A DNA stretch of 22,018 nt from Betaproteobacteria bacterium (lineage in GTDB: Bacteria; Pseudomonadota; Gammaproteobacteria; Burkholderiales; SG8-39), in the NCBI GenBank assembly GCA_005882235.1, contig VBCT01000147.1:1-22018 (forward strand), in the 5' to 3' direction. Shown piece by piece: positions 6,679 through 14,302 of this stretch. The notes beneath the pieces are model-generated. The model was not told the DNA's origin and ran no database searches. It saw only the letters and a program-made list of their open reading frames with translations. Position 1 is the stretch's first letter. Each line of letters starts with the position of its first letter. Both the position numbers and the translations under genes were made by a program.

Positions 6679-7563
6679 TCAACCCGGAATCCGCGTATCG
6701 GCCCTGCCGGCGCGCGAAACCATTTTCAGGAAATGCGCCTCCATGCGCGCCGCATCGGGCTTGATGCCCGTGAAATGCTCGAAGGCCCCCACGGCCTGCC
6801 AGACCGCCATCCCGCCGCCATCGAGGGTTCGGCAGCCGCGCTTTCGGGCGGCGCGCAGAAGTTCGGTCTCCAGCGGGAAGTAGACGATCTCCGCGACCCA
6901 CATTTCCGGCCGCAGCAAGGACGGATCCAAGGGCAGACCGGGATAAGCTGCCATTCCCATCGGAGTGGCGTGGATCAGGCCGTCCGCCCGTTTCGCCGCC
7001 GGCGCAATGTCATCGGCAGATGCGACCACCCGGTCGGGGTGGTCTCCTGCGACTCTGCGCGCCAGCGCTTCGGCGCGCTCATGGTCCCGGTCGACGATGA
7101 CGAGCTGCTCCACGCCCAAGCCCATCACGGCGTGAGCGATGGCCGCGCCGGCCCCTCCTGCGCCGAGCAGCACCACGCGCCGCCTCGGCGTATCGCCCAG
7201 CTCCTGCCGGAAGGATACGGCGAAGCCCGAGCAATCGGTGTTGAAGCCTTTGCGCCCGCCTTCGCGGAAGACCACCGTGTTGACGGCGCCGATGGCGCGT
7301 GCCTCTTCGGAGAGCCCGGTCAGCAGGGGCAGCGCAGCCTGCTTGCACGGATGCGTGATGTTGAGACCGTCGAAGCCCGCCGCTTCGGCCGAGTCGATCA
7401 GCCGCGGCAGATCGGCAACGCCGCACCCGTCCCGGGCGAGATCGATCAGCTGATAGTGCAGAGTGAGTCCCTGGCACCGGGCTTCCTCCTCGTGCAGCGC
7501 GGGAGAGAGGGATTCCTGAATCCCCTCGCCGATCAGGCCGACCAGGAATTTGCTCTTCTCCAT
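6679..7563 (-). CDS. aroE: Shikimate/quinate dehydrogenase-like protein (AroE family)
   Basis: The 294-residue protein has the full AroE layout: the substrate motif SLSP with Ser18 and Ser20, LNITHPCK with the catalytic Lys74, NTDCSGF with Asp110, the Rossmann loop GAGGAG (135-140) and the closing GGGMAVWQ (Gln256). After the second Rossmann strand the sequence is IVDRDHERA; an acidic Asp158 here, instead of the Asn-Arg-Thr of NADP-specific biosynthetic enzymes, suggests NAD use and a catabolic quinate/shikimate role. The ATG at 7563 is used because it lies one base after the DctM stop codon (TGA-G-ATG), and the family's first strand (FLVGLIG) starts there. It is the last gene of the TRAP operon, so its job is probably degradation, not aromatic amino acid synthesis. 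The true substrate may be a related hydroxy acid. Confidence 0.88.
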   Translation of the reverse strand: MEKSKFLVGLIGEGIQESLSPALHEEEARCQGLTLHYQLIDLARDGCGVADLPRLIDSAEAAGFDGLNITHPCKQAALPLLTGLSEEARAIGAVNTVVFREGGRKGFNTDCSGFAVSFRQELGDTPRRRVVLLGAGGAGAAIAHAVMGLGVEQLVIVDRDHERAEALARRVAGDHPDRVVASADDIAPAAKRADGLIHATPMGMAAYPGLPLDPSLLRPEMWVAEIVYFPLETELLRAARKRGCRTLDGGGMAVWQAVGAFEHFTGIKPDAARMEAHFLKMVSRAGRADTRIPG

Positions 7564-7564
7564 C

Positions 7565-8866
7565 TCAGCCCTGGTAACCCATAAGCCGGGGCAGAAAAAG
7601 GGCGAGCCCCGGTATGAAGGTAATGAGCGCAAGTGCGGCGATCATGACGCCGAGAAATGGCATCACCTCGCGCACGATGTCCCGGAGGGGCACCTCCGCG
7701 ATCTTGACCATCATGAAAAGCAGCAGGCCGTAAGGCGGGGTGCACAGGCCAATCATGATGTTGACGACCGCGATCACTCCGAAATGCACGGGGTCAACGC
7801 CCAGCGCCTGCGCGGTGGGGAGGAGAACCGGAACGATGATCAGCAGCATCGTGGTTCCTTCCAGGAAGCAGCCGAGAACCAAAAGGATGAGGTTCGCGAG
7901 CAGGAGGAAGGTAAACGGCGTGAGCTCGTGCCCCTTCAGCAGGATGGCGAGCGTCTTGGGTATGTTCTCGACCGTAAGGACGTAGTTGAAAGCCATCGCG
8001 GCGGCGATCAGCATGCCGATCGATATCGTGACGCGCGCGCTGGTCACCAGCGACTTGTAGACGCTGCCCCAGGTGACGCCGCGATAGAGGAAAGCGGAAA
8101 CCAGCAGAGCGTAGAAGGCGGCGAGAGCGGCGGCTTCAGTGGGCGTGGTGATCCCGGAGTAGAGGCAGCCGAGAAGGACCACCGGCATCATCAGCGCGGG
8201 CATGGCTTCCCAACTGATGCGCGGAATGTCGCGCAGCGGGACCGGTTTCTCGACCGGGAAATTTCTCCGCCGGGCCGTGAACGCGATCAGGAGCATCTGC
8301 GCGATGCCGAGGAGCAGACCCGGGATGACGCCGGCGAGGAACAGGTAGCCGACTGACGTATCGGAGACCAGGGCGTAGATCACCAGCGGGATCGAGGGCG
8401 GGATGATGGGCGCGATGACCGAGGACACCGCCGTAAGGGCGGCGGCATACGCCGCCGGGTATTTGCCGTCCTGCGTCATCATTTTCTGCATCAGCTTGCC
8501 CGAGCTCGCGGCGTCCGCGAGGGCGGAGCCCGACATGCTGGAGAAGACGATGCTTTGCACGACGTTGACCTGGGCGAGGCCGCCGCGGTAGCGCCCGACG
8601 AACGCGTTGCAGAAGCTCAGCAGCCGTTCCGTGATGCTGCCGATGGTCATGAACTCGGCGGCGAGGATGAACAGCGGTATCGCCAGCAGCACGAAGCTCG
8701 AATACATGCCGTTGAGCAGCTGCTCGGCGGCGGTCCCCATATCGAGGCCGGCCAGGAAAAGGTAAAGAACCGATCCGCCGATCATCGCGTGCCCGATCGG
8801 CAGCCCGAGCAGGCTGAGAGCGACGATCGCCATGACGCAGAGGGAGAAGGGGCTGGTGGGATTCAT
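7565..8866 (-). CDS. dctM: TRAP transporter large permease (DctM family)
   Basis: This 433-residue, very hydrophobic protein has about twelve membrane segments and typical DctM features: an N-terminal GLPIGHAMIGGS segment, the MSGSALADAASSGKLMQKMM block (about 114-133), APIIPPSIPLVIYALVSD (152-169) and a C-terminal GLCTPPYGLLLFMM. It is the ion-coupled transport subunit of a tripartite ATP-independent periplasmic importer. Its start overlaps the small-permease stop by four bases (ATGA), and its stop is one base from the aroE-like start, so the genes should be translated together. Full length for the family. Confidence 0.95.
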   Translation of the reverse strand: MNPTSPFSLCVMAIVALSLLGLPIGHAMIGGSVLYLFLAGLDMGTAAEQLLNGMYSSFVLLAIPLFILAAEFMTIGSITERLLSFCNAFVGRYRGGLAQVNVVQSIVFSSMSGSALADAASSGKLMQKMMTQDGKYPAAYAAALTAVSSVIAPIIPPSIPLVIYALVSDTSVGYLFLAGVIPGLLLGIAQMLLIAFTARRRNFPVEKPVPLRDIPRISWEAMPALMMPVVLLGCLYSGITTPTEAAALAAFYALLVSAFLYRGVTWGSVYKSLVTSARVTISIGMLIAAAMAFNYVLTVENIPKTLAILLKGHELTPFTFLLLANLILLVLGCFLEGTTMLLIIVPVLLPTAQALGVDPVHFGVIAVVNIMIGLCTPPYGLLLFMMVKIAEVPLRDIVREVMPFLGVMIAALALITFIPGLALFLPRLMGYQG

Positions 8867-9381
8867 AGGCCGGAGCTGACCTTGGTCGAATCGGTGGCTT
8901 CGGGATCCTTGCCGCGCAGCAGATGCGACAAGATCCAGAGGTAGCGGACAATCACGGCAACGGCGAAGATCACGTAGATCGCGAACAGCCAGTCGAAGCG
9001 GATCTTGAGATAGGACGTTTTTTCAACCTTCATGAAACTGACGTATTTGACCGTTGCCGGGAGCGAGAGGACATACAGGATCACGATCGAGAGCCCGGTG
9101 ATGATTCCCATGACGCGACGCGTGCGGCGGCCCGCCGCCGAATACAAGAGGTCGAAGCGGATTTCCTCGCTTTCCTTCACGACGAAGGCGGCGCCCCAGA
9201 GCACCAGCCACAGCCAGGTGATGACGCTCAGCTCGGAGGTCCAGCCGACCGGGAAGTTGAACAGATACCGGAAAACGATCTGCACCATGAAAGCGACGAA
9301 CATGGCGGCGAGCAGGCCGGCGGCGAAGTTCTCCGCGCGGCGCAGCAGCCAGGCTCCGGCTTTGCCGAAGAACGGATTCAT
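8863..9381 (-). CDS. dctQ: TRAP transporter small permease (DctQ family)
   Basis: The 172-residue protein has four predicted membrane helices and the DctQ pattern FRYLFNFPVGWTSELSVITWLWLV, in which the aromatic/WTSEL stretch is characteristic. It pairs with DctM to form the membrane part of the importer. I start it at ATG 9381, which has GGGGGAAG about 8 bases upstream; a longer frame from 9432 would add a 17-residue Gly/Arg-rich tail with no family resemblance. The end overlaps dctM by four bases. Confidence 0.92.
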   Translation of the reverse strand: MNPFFGKAGAWLLRRAENFAAGLLAAMFVAFMVQIVFRYLFNFPVGWTSELSVITWLWLVLWGAAFVVKESEEIRFDLLYSAAGRRTRRVMGIITGLSIVILYVLSLPATVKYVSFMKVEKTSYLKIRFDWLFAIYVIFAVAVIVRYLWILSHLLRGKDPEATDSTKVSSGL

Positions 9382-9439
9382 TGTTTTGCTTCCCCCAAGA
9401 CCTGCAGGCCCGCGGGCGCGACCGGCGGGCATACGGGAG

Positions 9440-10429
9440 TTACTTCAGGGCGTTGATTTTCTCGAGCATCCCTTTCGGCCAGTCCTTCGCCTCGTCCGAG
9501 CCGAGGTATGTCTTCTGCGCATAGGCGCGGAAGGCATTGACGTTCGGGGCGTAGACTTCGAGGCCCTGCTTCCTGAAGCCATCGGCCAGCTCCGCTTCGC
9601 GCTTCAGGTGCTCGGCCGCGCTCCAGGCGATCGCCTTGTCGGCCGCAGCCTGGAAGGCCTTTTGCTTGCTCGGCGACATGCTCTGCCAGGTTTTCAGGTT
9701 GACGCTGAGCAGGTCGTAACCCACGAGGTGCGAGGTCAGCACGATCTGCGACATCACTTCGTAGAACTTCATGTTTTGCACGTTGGGCAGCGGGTTGTCC
9801 TGGCCGTCGATCGCGCCGGTCTGCAGCCCCGTATAGACCTCGGCGTAAGCCATCGGCGTGGGATTCGCGCCCAGCGAGCGGCCGAGCAGCTGCCACGCAT
9901 CGCCCGGGGGCATCCTGAGCTTGATCCCGGCCATGTCGGCGGGCGTATTGATTCTCTTCTTCGGCTTCAGGCCCACCTGCCGCGTGCCGAAGAACGTCGG
10001 CCCGAGGATCTTGACCTTGACCTGGTCCTCGACCAATTTCTTCATCTGCGCGCCCAGGTCGCTCGCGAAGAAGGCGTTCAGATGGTTGGCGTCGCGAAAA
10101 AGATACGCCGAGGTCAGGATCGACCACGCCGGGATCTGCTTGGAGACATCCTGCGGCGCGATGTTGCCCATCTCCAGGTTGTCGCGCTGCAGGGCGACCA
10201 GCTCCGTGCCCTGCTTGAACAAAGTCCCGTTGTAGAAGGGCTCCACTTTGAAATCGCCCTCGACCTCTTTCGCGAACATCTGGATCATCCCCGCACGAAT
10301 GTCCTTGTCGGAGAACACGGCTGCGAAGCGGATGGTGGGCTTGGCCTGCGCTCCGGCAGGCAGCACGTAGGCAGCAGCAAGAGCGGCGCTTGCCTTGAGC
10401 GCCGAACGACGATCGATCTTGAAATCCAT
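9440..10429 (-). CDS. dctP: TRAP transporter periplasmic substrate-binding protein (DctP family)
   Basis: The 329-residue protein has an N-terminal export signal with an RR pair (IDRRSALKASAALAAAYVLPAGAQA, cleavage about residue 28), possibly Tat-dependent. The mature part matches DctP solute receptors: GTLFKQGTELVALQRDNLEMG, then KLRMPPGDAWQLLGRSLGANPTPMAYAEVYTGLQTGAIDGQDNP. The Arg in LRMP normally binds the carboxylate of an organic acid ligand, so an acid substrate is likely. An excellent AGGAGGAGGT site precedes the ATG. It lies 58 bp upstream of the permease genes, and an internally deleted isomerase gene is directly before it. Confidence 0.95.
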   Translation of the reverse strand: MDFKIDRRSALKASAALAAAYVLPAGAQAKPTIRFAAVFSDKDIRAGMIQMFAKEVEGDFKVEPFYNGTLFKQGTELVALQRDNLEMGNIAPQDVSKQIPAWSILTSAYLFRDANHLNAFFASDLGAQMKKLVEDQVKVKILGPTFFGTRQVGLKPKKRINTPADMAGIKLRMPPGDAWQLLGRSLGANPTPMAYAEVYTGLQTGAIDGQDNPLPNVQNMKFYEVMSQIVLTSHLVGYDLLSVNLKTWQSMSPSKQKAFQAAADKAIAWSAAEHLKREAELADGFRKQGLEVYAPNVNAFRAYAQKTYLGSDEAKDWPKGMLEKINALK

Positions 10430-10476
10430 GTCAACCTCCTCCTATGAAGGATATATGTGACTAATTCGCCTCTGTT

Positions 10477-10655
10477 TCAGTTTCGTGCCGATTCGATGAC
10501 TTCCTCGGACGCATCGAGGTATTTCTGCGCCGCCACTAGCGCCGGTTCAGGCGCAATCCCACGTACCGGTAGCCGGCGCGGGCGGCAACCTCGACCAGCC
10601 GCGGCGGAGACAGGGACAACGCGGTCAGGTGGGCGATGGAGAACTCGTGTTTCAC
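10477..10655 (-). pseudogene. Internally deleted sugar phosphate isomerase/epimerase-like gene
   Basis: A GTG at 10653-10655 overlaps the stop of the ThDP enzyme gene (GTGA) and opens a frame reading HEFSIAHLTALSLSPPRL, then VEVAARAGYRYVGLRLN. This is the typical first beta-alpha unit of xylose-isomerase-like TIM-barrel proteins. After about 37 residues it meets a TAG at 10536. In the neighbouring frame, beginning at that point, the sequence reads PALVAAQKYLDASEEVIESARN and stops at 10477, which looks like the last helix of such a protein. About 200 or more central residues are missing. The family includes IolE/IolI and the QuiC/AsbF-type 3-dehydroshikimate dehydratases, so the intact gene may have carried out a step in this pathway. 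The head is fairly convincing; the tail assignment is less sure. Confidence 0.6.
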
Positions 10656-12424
10656 TTCGCCGTCACCGTCGTGCTCGCGTGGTTCACTTTCCTTCCGGGG
10701 GAATAGATGTCCATGATGTTCCAATGGCCGGCGGTCGGGACCGGCTCGTTCTGCATCACGACGTCGATCACCACGGGCCCCTTGGACTTGAGCGCGCGCT
10801 CGAGCGCGGGCTTGAACTCGGCGGCGGCGCCGATCTTCACGCCCTCGATGCCGTAGGCCTTCGCGATGGCGGCGTAGTCGGGCGACCAGGGTTTGCCGTC
10901 TTTTTCGAAAACGGTGCCGAAGATCGTGCCGAAGTGGGCCTTCTCCAGACCGGCGATGGTGCCGAAAGCGTAGTTGTTCATGATGACCCAGACCACCGCG
11001 ATGTTCTGCTCGAACGCGGTGGCGAGCAGGGCCGGGTTCTGGCCGAAGCCGCCGTCGCCGACCAGGGCCACGACCATGCGATCGGGCCGCGCGAGCTTCG
11101 CACCCAGCGCCGCCGGAGCGCCGAAGCCCATCGTAGCGTAGCCGCCCGGCGTGAAGATGGTACCCGGCTCGTAGATCGGGAACTGCTGGCCGACGCCGTT
11201 CTTGTTCCAGCCGACATCGGTGGTGATGAGTGCGTCGCGCGGCAGCGCTTCGCGCACGTCGGCGAGGATGCGCTCGGGGCGCATCGGGTAGGCGTCGTTT
11301 TGCGCATGCGCGCGATTGCCGGCCAGGAACAGCGCGCGGGCGGCCTCGATCTCCCCCTGGCGCTCCGGGCGCCTGATGCCATCGGGAAGGAGCCGCCGCG
11401 CTGCGCGGCTGAGCGCCGCGAGGGCCTGCTTCAAATCGGCGACGGCGCCGATCTCCACCGGATAGTTGCGGCCGATCTCCGCGGGATCGATGTCTATGTG
11501 GATGAGACGAGTCGGCGGGAAATTGAACGTGTACTCGGGCTCCCAGGAGCTGCAGTCGGCCTCGGCGAAGCGCGTGCCGAGTGCGAGGATGTAGTCTGCC
11601 GCGCGGCACTGCTCGTTGATGAACCGGGTTCCCCAGAAGCCGGTCATGCCCAGCACGAAGGGGTGGTCGTCGGGAAGTGCGCCCTTGCCCATCAGGGTGT
11701 GCGCGACCGGAATCTGCAGGTGGTCGACGAACTCCCGCAACTCTGTGGTCGCGTCCGCTAGCATCACGCCGCCCCCAACGTAGAGCACGGGCCGGCTCGC
11801 AGCGACGAGCCTGCGCACGATCTCGGTGGCCGTCTGCTCGTCCAGCGAGGGCTTGCGCAGCGCCTTCGTGTTCAGGCGCAGGCGCTCGAACAGCGCGACG
11901 TCCACCTCCTTGGAGAAGATATCCATCGGCACATCGATCAGCACCGGCCCCTGGCGGCCGCTCTCCGCCAGCGCAAACGCCTTTTCCAGGATCTCGGGGA
12001 AAAGATGGGGCTGGTCCACGCGCCAAGCGCGCTTCACGAATGGCCGGTAGATCTCGAATTGCGACGCGTCGGCGTGCATGTTGACTTCCTGGTGCGGGTG
12101 CTTGCCGTGGTAATGCGTCGGCACGTCTCCGGCGATCACGACCATCGGTATCGAGTCGAGCGCGGCGTTCGCTACGCCGGTCGCGGCGTTGGTGAGGCCG
12201 GGCCCGAGGTGCGAGAGCACGACCGCGGTCTGCTTTTTCGCCCGCGCATAGCCGTCGGCCATGTGGGCGGCGATCTGCTCGTGGCGAACGTTGACGAATC
12301 TGACCCGGCTCTTCTCCATCTCCGCGAGCACGGCGATATTGGTGTGGCCGCACAGGCCGAACACGTGCTCGACGCCGCGGGCCTCCAGGTACTTCACCAA
12401 CTGACGGGATATGAGCTCTTTCAT
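10652..12424 (-). CDS. Thiamine diphosphate-dependent enzyme, acetolactate synthase-like
   Basis: The 590-residue protein has the three-domain layout of the ThDP decarboxylase/carboligase superfamily. The N-terminal Pyr domain (1-170) holds RHEQ with the cofactor-activating Glu49 and SHLGPGLTNAATGVANA. The central domain (190-340) has VLYVGGGVM and IHIDIDPAEIGRNYPVEIG. The C-terminal PP domain carries GDG (456-458) and Asn484, giving the GDG-N metal-diphosphate motif. The group includes acetolactate synthase, glyoxylate carboligase, sulfopyruvate decarboxylase, oxalyl-CoA decarboxylase and IolD; I cannot place this enzyme among them. Beside an acylating-type aldehyde dehydrogenase it may cleave or decarboxylate a keto acid to an aldehyde. 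It has an AAGGAGAAG site before its ATG and lies between two gene remnants. Confidence 0.9.
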   Translation of the reverse strand: MKELISRQLVKYLEARGVEHVFGLCGHTNIAVLAEMEKSRVRFVNVRHEQIAAHMADGYARAKKQTAVVLSHLGPGLTNAATGVANAALDSIPMVVIAGDVPTHYHGKHPHQEVNMHADASQFEIYRPFVKRAWRVDQPHLFPEILEKAFALAESGRQGPVLIDVPMDIFSKEVDVALFERLRLNTKALRKPSLDEQTATEIVRRLVAASRPVLYVGGGVMLADATTELREFVDHLQIPVAHTLMGKGALPDDHPFVLGMTGFWGTRFINEQCRAADYILALGTRFAEADCSSWEPEYTFNFPPTRLIHIDIDPAEIGRNYPVEIGAVADLKQALAALSRAARRLLPDGIRRPERQGEIEAARALFLAGNRAHAQNDAYPMRPERILADVREALPRDALITTDVGWNKNGVGQQFPIYEPGTIFTPGGYATMGFGAPAALGAKLARPDRMVVALVGDGGFGQNPALLATAFEQNIAVVWVIMNNYAFGTIAGLEKAHFGTIFGTVFEKDGKPWSPDYAAIAKAYGIEGVKIGAAAEFKPALERALKSKGPVVIDVVMQNEPVPTAGHWNIMDIYSPGRKVNHASTTVTAK

Positions 12425-12590
12425 GTGCTTCTCCTTGGATGTCGTCGAGAACGTTGATCGCGGAGGCCATCGCGCCGTTGACCGGCAGCCCGCAAGTCAC
12501 CGCCATCCTGCCCGGGTGGATGTCGATGATCCCGGTGGTCCACCAATCGGAAACCTCGGTCAGCAGTTCTTCGGCGGTCTTCGCCGTCAT
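12425..12590 (-). pseudogene. Short remnant resembling a citryl-CoA lyase/citrate synthase-family gene
   Basis: An ATG six bases after the aldehyde dehydrogenase stop opens a frame whose first 55 residues read like protein: EVSDWWTTGIIDIHPGRM, then AVTCGLPVNGAMASAINVLDD. From memory, the first part resembles the N-terminus of citryl-CoA lyase-like proteins. The second resembles an internal segment of the same family, which normally continues into a His-Gly-Gly motif absent here. The two parts appear to be joined at a Gly-Arg, as after an internal deletion. The frame then runs without a stop into the ThDP gene in a different reading frame, so it has no ending of its own. Family recognition is moderate and untested; it could also be a non-functional leader frame. 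Confidence 0.42.
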
Positions 12591-12596
12591 CGCTTT

Positions 12597-14045
12597 TCAG
12601 GGAGCGGCCATCGCCGCCTCGTCGGCCTCGAGCGCCGGATCGTAGAACGTGCCGAACAACTCCTCGTCCGAGGGGCGGTCTTCCTTGATCGGCACCGACA
12701 CCCAGGTTGTATTGAGATAGTGCTTGAGATGCACGTTCTCGGACACGATATTGCCGCCCCAGGTGCCGCAGCCCAGGCTCGAGGTCATCGGCATGCCGTT
12801 GTTGAAGGCACCGGCATTGGCCTTGGACTGAGGCTGGCGCACCATGATGCGGCTCACCGGCGCCGCCAGCGCGAGGCGGTGGATGTGATCCTGGTTGAAC
12901 GAATAAATGCCGCAGGAGTGGCCCTTGCCGCCGACCTCGTAGATGGCGCGCATCATCTCCAGCGCCTGGTCGAAGCCCTGGTACTTGTAAACCGCGAGAA
13001 GCGTGGTGAGCTTCTCGCCCGAGAACGGGTATTCTTTGCCGATGCCGTCGCCGAGCACGATGATGAATTTGCGATCCGCGGGGATGCTGAAACCTGCCGC
13101 GGCGGCGAGCCTTTGCGGCGCGATCGCGACGCTGTCGGGGAGACGGTGGTTTTCGTCGTCCCACATGACGCGGCGCAACGCCGCCTTCTCGGTGCCGGAA
13201 GCGAGGTAACCCCCTTCGCTTTGCAGGTGCGCGAGCATGCGATCGAAGATGCCGGCTTCGATGATCAGGTTGCCGTCGGCCGAGCAGCCCGAGCCGAAAT
13301 CCGAGGTCTTGCTCAGCCGCGTGTTGCGCGCGGCCTCTTCGATGTTGGCCGTCTCGTCGATGATCATCGTCGAGTTGCCTGCGCCCACGCCATACGCCGG
13401 CGTGCCCGAGCTGTACGCGGCGCGCACCATCGGCTGTCCACCAGTGGCGATGATGAGATCCGTGCGCGCCATAAGCGCCTGCGACATCGGTATGTTGACC
13501 TTAGTCAGGCATTGCAAGATGTCGGCCGGCGCGCCTTCGCGCGCTAGCGCCTCGCGCATCAGGCGCACGGTCTCGAACGAGGTCTTCTTCGAGCGCGGAT
13601 GCGGCGAGAAAATGACGACGTCGCGCGCCTTGATCGCATAGATGGCGTTGCCCGCGGGAGTGAGATCGGGGTTCGTGGTTGGAACGATGCAGGCGACGAT
13701 CCCTGCAGGCTTGCCGTACTTGACGATGCCTTTTTCGGGGACCTCTTCGATGATGCCGACGCTCTTCTGGCGCAACGCGTCGCGCAGCACGCCGCGGATC
13801 TTCATGCGCTTGCCCATGCGGCTCTCGGCGTCGCCGAGGCCGCTTTCGGCGATCCCCATCTTGACCAGGCACGAGAATGTCCGCCTGTTCGCAACTGCCC
13901 AGGCCACCGCCTGGCAGAGCCGGTCGACGCGCGCCTGGTCGTAGGTTTCGATGACGGCCAGCGCCTTACCGGCACGCCGGAGAGCAGCATCGAGCTCCTG
14001 CTGCTGTTCCGCGGTAACTGGTTTCTTAGTCTCGGTTGCAGCCAT
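12597..14045 (-). CDS. Acylating-type aldehyde dehydrogenase
   Basis: This 482-residue protein belongs to the CoA-acylating branch of the aldehyde dehydrogenase superfamily (the group with EutE, the AdhE N-terminal domain and sulfoacetaldehyde dehydrogenase SauS). Visible landmarks are IVACIVPTTNPDLTPAGNAIYAIKARD (116-142), FSPHPRSKK (146-154), TGGQPMV (201-207), GVGAGNSTMIID (219-230) and the catalytic Cys254 in GSGCSADGN. It should convert a short aldehyde to an acyl-CoA with NAD(P) and coenzyme A. I start it at ATG 14045, which has TAGGAGGA about 9 bases upstream; the frame is open further upstream but reads as a different, Arg-rich sequence. It is an early gene of the operon, followed by the ThDP enzyme, which could supply its aldehyde. 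Substrate unknown; SauS-like is one possibility. Confidence 0.88.
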   Translation of the reverse strand: MAATETKKPVTAEQQQELDAALRRAGKALAVIETYDQARVDRLCQAVAWAVANRRTFSCLVKMGIAESGLGDAESRMGKRMKIRGVLRDALRQKSVGIIEEVPEKGIVKYGKPAGIVACIVPTTNPDLTPAGNAIYAIKARDVVIFSPHPRSKKTSFETVRLMREALAREGAPADILQCLTKVNIPMSQALMARTDLIIATGGQPMVRAAYSSGTPAYGVGAGNSTMIIDETANIEEAARNTRLSKTSDFGSGCSADGNLIIEAGIFDRMLAHLQSEGGYLASGTEKAALRRVMWDDENHRLPDSVAIAPQRLAAAAGFSIPADRKFIIVLGDGIGKEYPFSGEKLTTLLAVYKYQGFDQALEMMRAIYEVGGKGHSCGIYSFNQDHIHRLALAAPVSRIMVRQPQSKANAGAFNNGMPMTSSLGCGTWGGNIVSENVHLKHYLNTTWVSVPIKEDRPSDEELFGTFYDPALEADEAAMAAP

Positions 14046-14058
14046 ACTCGGAGTCCTC

Positions 14059-14226
14059 CTAGATGTCGAATCTTTTCCTCCGGGGATCCTTCGTGCGTGC
14101 TGCTTGCGTGAACACCGGTATCGCCGAGGGGCCACCGCTGTAGGTAAGCGGGGTCTGCGCCGTCGCGACACCGGCCGCTATTGACGCCAGTGCGCCCAGC
14201 GCCAGTTTTATCTTGCTCGTCCTCAT
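14059..14226 (-). CDS. Small secreted peptide or truncated binding-protein gene, 55 residues
   Basis: The frame starts at ATG 14226 with a GGGAGGGGAT site just upstream and encodes a standard Sec signal peptide (MRTSKIKLALGALASIAAG, cleavage after VATA). After it come only about 33 residues, ending in a basic tail KDPRRKRFDI. Its TAG stop overlaps the ribosome site of the aldehyde dehydrogenase gene. The good signal peptide and missing body suggest an exported protein, perhaps a solute receptor, that lost its centre, as two other genes in this operon did. A genuine small secreted protein is the alternative. No family recognised. Confidence 0.5.
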   Translation of the reverse strand: MRTSKIKLALGALASIAAGVATAQTPLTYSGGPSAIPVFTQAARTKDPRRKRFDI

Positions 14227-14273
14227 ATCCCCTCCCTTTTTGGAATCGTAGAGAGATGAGGCAAGAGAAAACA

Positions 14274-14302
14274 TTGTTCTGAGGGCGAAGGTGCGCGATA
14301 AT
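14274..14302 (+). promoter_or_regulatory. Possible sigma70 promoter for the 3-dehydroquinate dehydratase gene
   Basis: TTGTTC (14274-14279) and GATAAT (14297-14302) are separated by 17 bp. The -10 box matches five of six consensus bases, the -35 box is weaker. The -10 box lies inside the first operator-like element. Confidence 0.45.

Noticed and set aside
9032..11761. Two long plus-strand frames (471 and 434 codons) opposite the TRAP and ThDP genes.
   Set aside because: They are antisense to well-supported genes and have low-complexity Arg/Asp/His-rich products, as expected in GC-rich DNA.
10536..12590. An uninterrupted 684-codon minus-strand frame from the citryl-CoA-lyase-like fragment through to the isomerase head.
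   Set aside because: Between about 12420 and 10656 it is only an alternative frame of the ThDP enzyme gene, rich in Arg, Pro and Gly and without any motif. Only its two ends look like real protein.
10652..14045. Sulfoacetaldehyde degradation pair (Xsc plus SauS).
   Set aside because: The aldehyde dehydrogenase could be SauS-like, but the N-terminus and motifs of the ThDP enzyme do not resemble Xsc as I know it, and no phosphotransacetylase or sulfite exporter gene is present.
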